A stretch of 64,000 bases of DNA from positions 1,262,001-1,326,000 of the forward strand of contig NZ_CP043627.1 in NCBI RefSeq assembly GCF_016804325.1. Reading direction: 5' to 3'. Positions within the stretch are counted from its first letter, which is position 1. Every line of letters starts with the position of its first letter. Shown piece by piece: positions 62,805-64,000 of the stretch. The stretch is from Methylobacterium aquaticum. Lineage in GTDB: Bacteria; Pseudomonadota; Alphaproteobacteria; Rhizobiales; Beijerinckiaceae. The position numbers were made by a program, and so were the translations under genes. The notes beneath the pieces were generated by a model that worked only from the letters and a program-made list of their open reading frames with translations, was not told where the DNA came from and made no database searches.

Positions 62805-64000
62805 ATGATCGATCGCCGCACGCTGCTCGCCGGCGCCGCGCTCCTGCTCGGGTCCGGCCCCCAGGTCCTGAGCGCCGAACTGCCCCTCGGCAAGCCCGAG
62901 CCCTTCAGCTTCGACGCCCTCAAGGCGCGGGCAAAGGCGATGGCCGGCCGGCCCTACGCGGCCCCGGCCGTGCCCGACCGGGACGTGCTGCAGGCGATCG
63001 ACTACGACGCCCACGGCAAGCTGAAGTTCAAGCCCGACCACGCCCTGTGGGCCGACGGCCCGAGCGCCTTCCCGGTCACGTTCTTCCATCTCGGCCGCTA
63101 CTTCCAGAAGCCGGTGCGGATGCACGTGGTCGAGGGCGGCCAGGCCCGCGAGATCGTCTACGATCCGGCCGCTTTCGAGATGCCGGCGGATTCGCCGGCC
63201 AGGCGGCTAGCCCCGAATCCGGGCTTTGCGGGTTTTCGCTTCCAGGAGCGCCGCGGTGGCCCCCTCGACTGGCGCCGCAACGACTGGGTGGCGTTCCTCG
63301 GCGCCTCGTATTTCCGGGCGATCGGCGAACTCTACCAGTACGGCCTCTCGGCGAGGGGACTCGCCCTCGACACGGTGATGCCGGACCGGCCCGAGGAATT
63401 CCCGGACTTCACCCATGTCTGGTTCGAGACCCCGGCGGCGGAATCCGACACCGTCACGGTGATGGCGCTGCTCGACGGCCCTTCGGCCGCCGGCGCCTAC
63501 CGCTTCAAGATGCGCCGCACCAAGTCGGTGGTGATGGACATCGAGGCGAGCCTGCACCTGCGCAAGGATGTCGGCCGCTTCGGCCTGGCGCCGCTTACCT
63601 CGATGTACTGGTTCTCCGAGACCGCCAAGCCCACCGCCGTGGACTGGCGTCCGGAGGTGCACGATTCCGACGGTCTCGCGCTGTGGACGGGCACCGGCGA
63701 GCGGATCTGGCGCCCGCTGCGCAACCCGCCCCGCACGATGGTCTCGGCCTTCTCCGACGAACGCCCGCGCGGCTTCGGCCTGATGCAGCGCGACCGCCTG
63801 TTCGACCACTACCAGGACGGCGTCTATTACGACCGCCGGCCCTCGCTCTGGGTCGAGCCGCTCGGCGACTGGGGCAAGGGCAGCGTCCAGCTGGTCGAGA
63901 ACGCCACCGACGACGAGATCCACGACAACGTCGTGGCGATGTGGGTGCCCGCCGAGCCCGCCCGCGCCGGCACCTCGCACGACCTCGCCTACCGCCTGCA
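62805..64000 (+). CDS. opgG: Periplasmic glucan biosynthesis protein G, C-terminally cut by the window
   Basis: The first 398 codons are visible. A signal peptide (MIDRRTLLAGAALLLGSGPQ) with an RR motif suggests Tat export. The OpgG/OpgD N-terminal domain follows: SFDALKARAKAMAGRPY, DYDAHGKLKFKPDHALWADG, FPVTFFHLGRYFQKPVRMHV, FLGASYFRAIGELYQYGLSA, RGLALDT, and EVHDSDGLALWTGTGERIWR. It acts in the periplasm on beta-glucan backbones for osmoregulated periplasmic glucans. Strong AAGGAG before the ATG. Confidence 0.94.
   Translation, partial: MIDRRTLLAGAALLLGSGPQVLSAELPLGKPEPFSFDALKARAKAMAGRPYAAPAVPDRDVLQAIDYDAHGKLKFKPDHALWADGPSAFPVTFFHLGRYFQKPVRMHVVEGGQAREIVYDPAAFEMPADSPARRLAPNPGFAGFRFQERRGGPLDWRRNDWVAFLGASYFRAIGELYQYGLSARGLALDTVMPDRPEEFPDFTHVWFETPAAESDTVTVMALLDGPSAAGAYRFKMRRTKSVVMDIEASLHLRKDVGRFGLAPLTSMYWFSETAKPTAVDWRPEVHDSDGLALWTGTGERIWRPLRNPPRTMVSAFSDERPRGFGLMQRDRLFDHYQDGVYYDRRPSLWVEPLGDWGKGSVQLVENATDDEIHDNVVAMWVPAEPARAGTSHDLAYRL

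Overview
The window is high-GC alphaproteobacterial chromosome, most likely Methylobacterium or a close relative. This is inferred from gene content: a RegB/RegA redox pair, an IalB-type protein, AMP nucleosidase, a Cys-type intracellular PHB depolymerase, a UdgX/radical-SAM pair and a RuBisCO-like protein. The base composition and very frequent 4-8 base stop/start overlaps also fit. No rRNA, tRNA, CRISPR array or prophage was seen.

Layout. 1-5.3 kb: a minus-strand chemotaxis operon (soluble receptor, triple CheW-domain protein, CheB, CheR, start of CheA). 5.5-11.9 kb: a small catabolic cluster (ThDP-dependent decarboxylase-like enzyme, MarR regulator, aldehyde dehydrogenase, aromatic-acid-type MFS transporter) bounded on both sides by broken dehydrogenase genes, then a LysR regulator. 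13.6-21.6 kb: a plus-strand operon for a polyamine-type ABC importer mixed with a HAD hydrolase, a DadA/PuuB-like oxidase and a GMC oxidoreductase. 21.8-24.5 kb: a two-gene operon of a DUF1537 kinase and a RuBisCO-like protein. 25.2-33.5 kb: an exported protein, an Old Yellow Enzyme, a PAP2 phosphatase, a DUF1624 membrane protein, a small recombinase-like protein and a TonB receptor behind a clear cobalamin riboswitch, then an orphan TAXI binding protein. 33.8-43.3 kb: a GGDEF-EAL protein, AMP nucleosidase, TrmO, a GNAT protein with a flippase, and PanB. 43.7-48.6 kb: a DNA-repair-type pair (UdgX fused to DUF4130, plus its linked radical SAM protein), a small Cys protein and a Tat-exported Gfo/Idh/MocA oxidoreductase. 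49.1-54.5 kb: two tandem two-module glycosyltransferases and small exported proteins. 54.6-64 kb: a YgjP-type metallopeptidase, PhaZ, RegB/RegA, an IS5-family insertion, a DUF4926 protein, gamma-glutamyltransferase, a small membrane protein and OpgG (cut by the window end).

Two window-wide patterns stand out. First, at least eight genes carry a single-base frameshift, and each is repaired by adding one base to a short C or G run. In nearly every case this is one missing C on the strand given. That looks like a consensus error, so the genes are annotated here as whole. Second, a family of roughly 220-330 bp elements with imperfect terminal inverted repeats and a nested palindromic core sits in five intergenic gaps (13.0, 24.7, 33.6, 43.3 and 48.7 kb). 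It behaves like a non-autonomous MITE.
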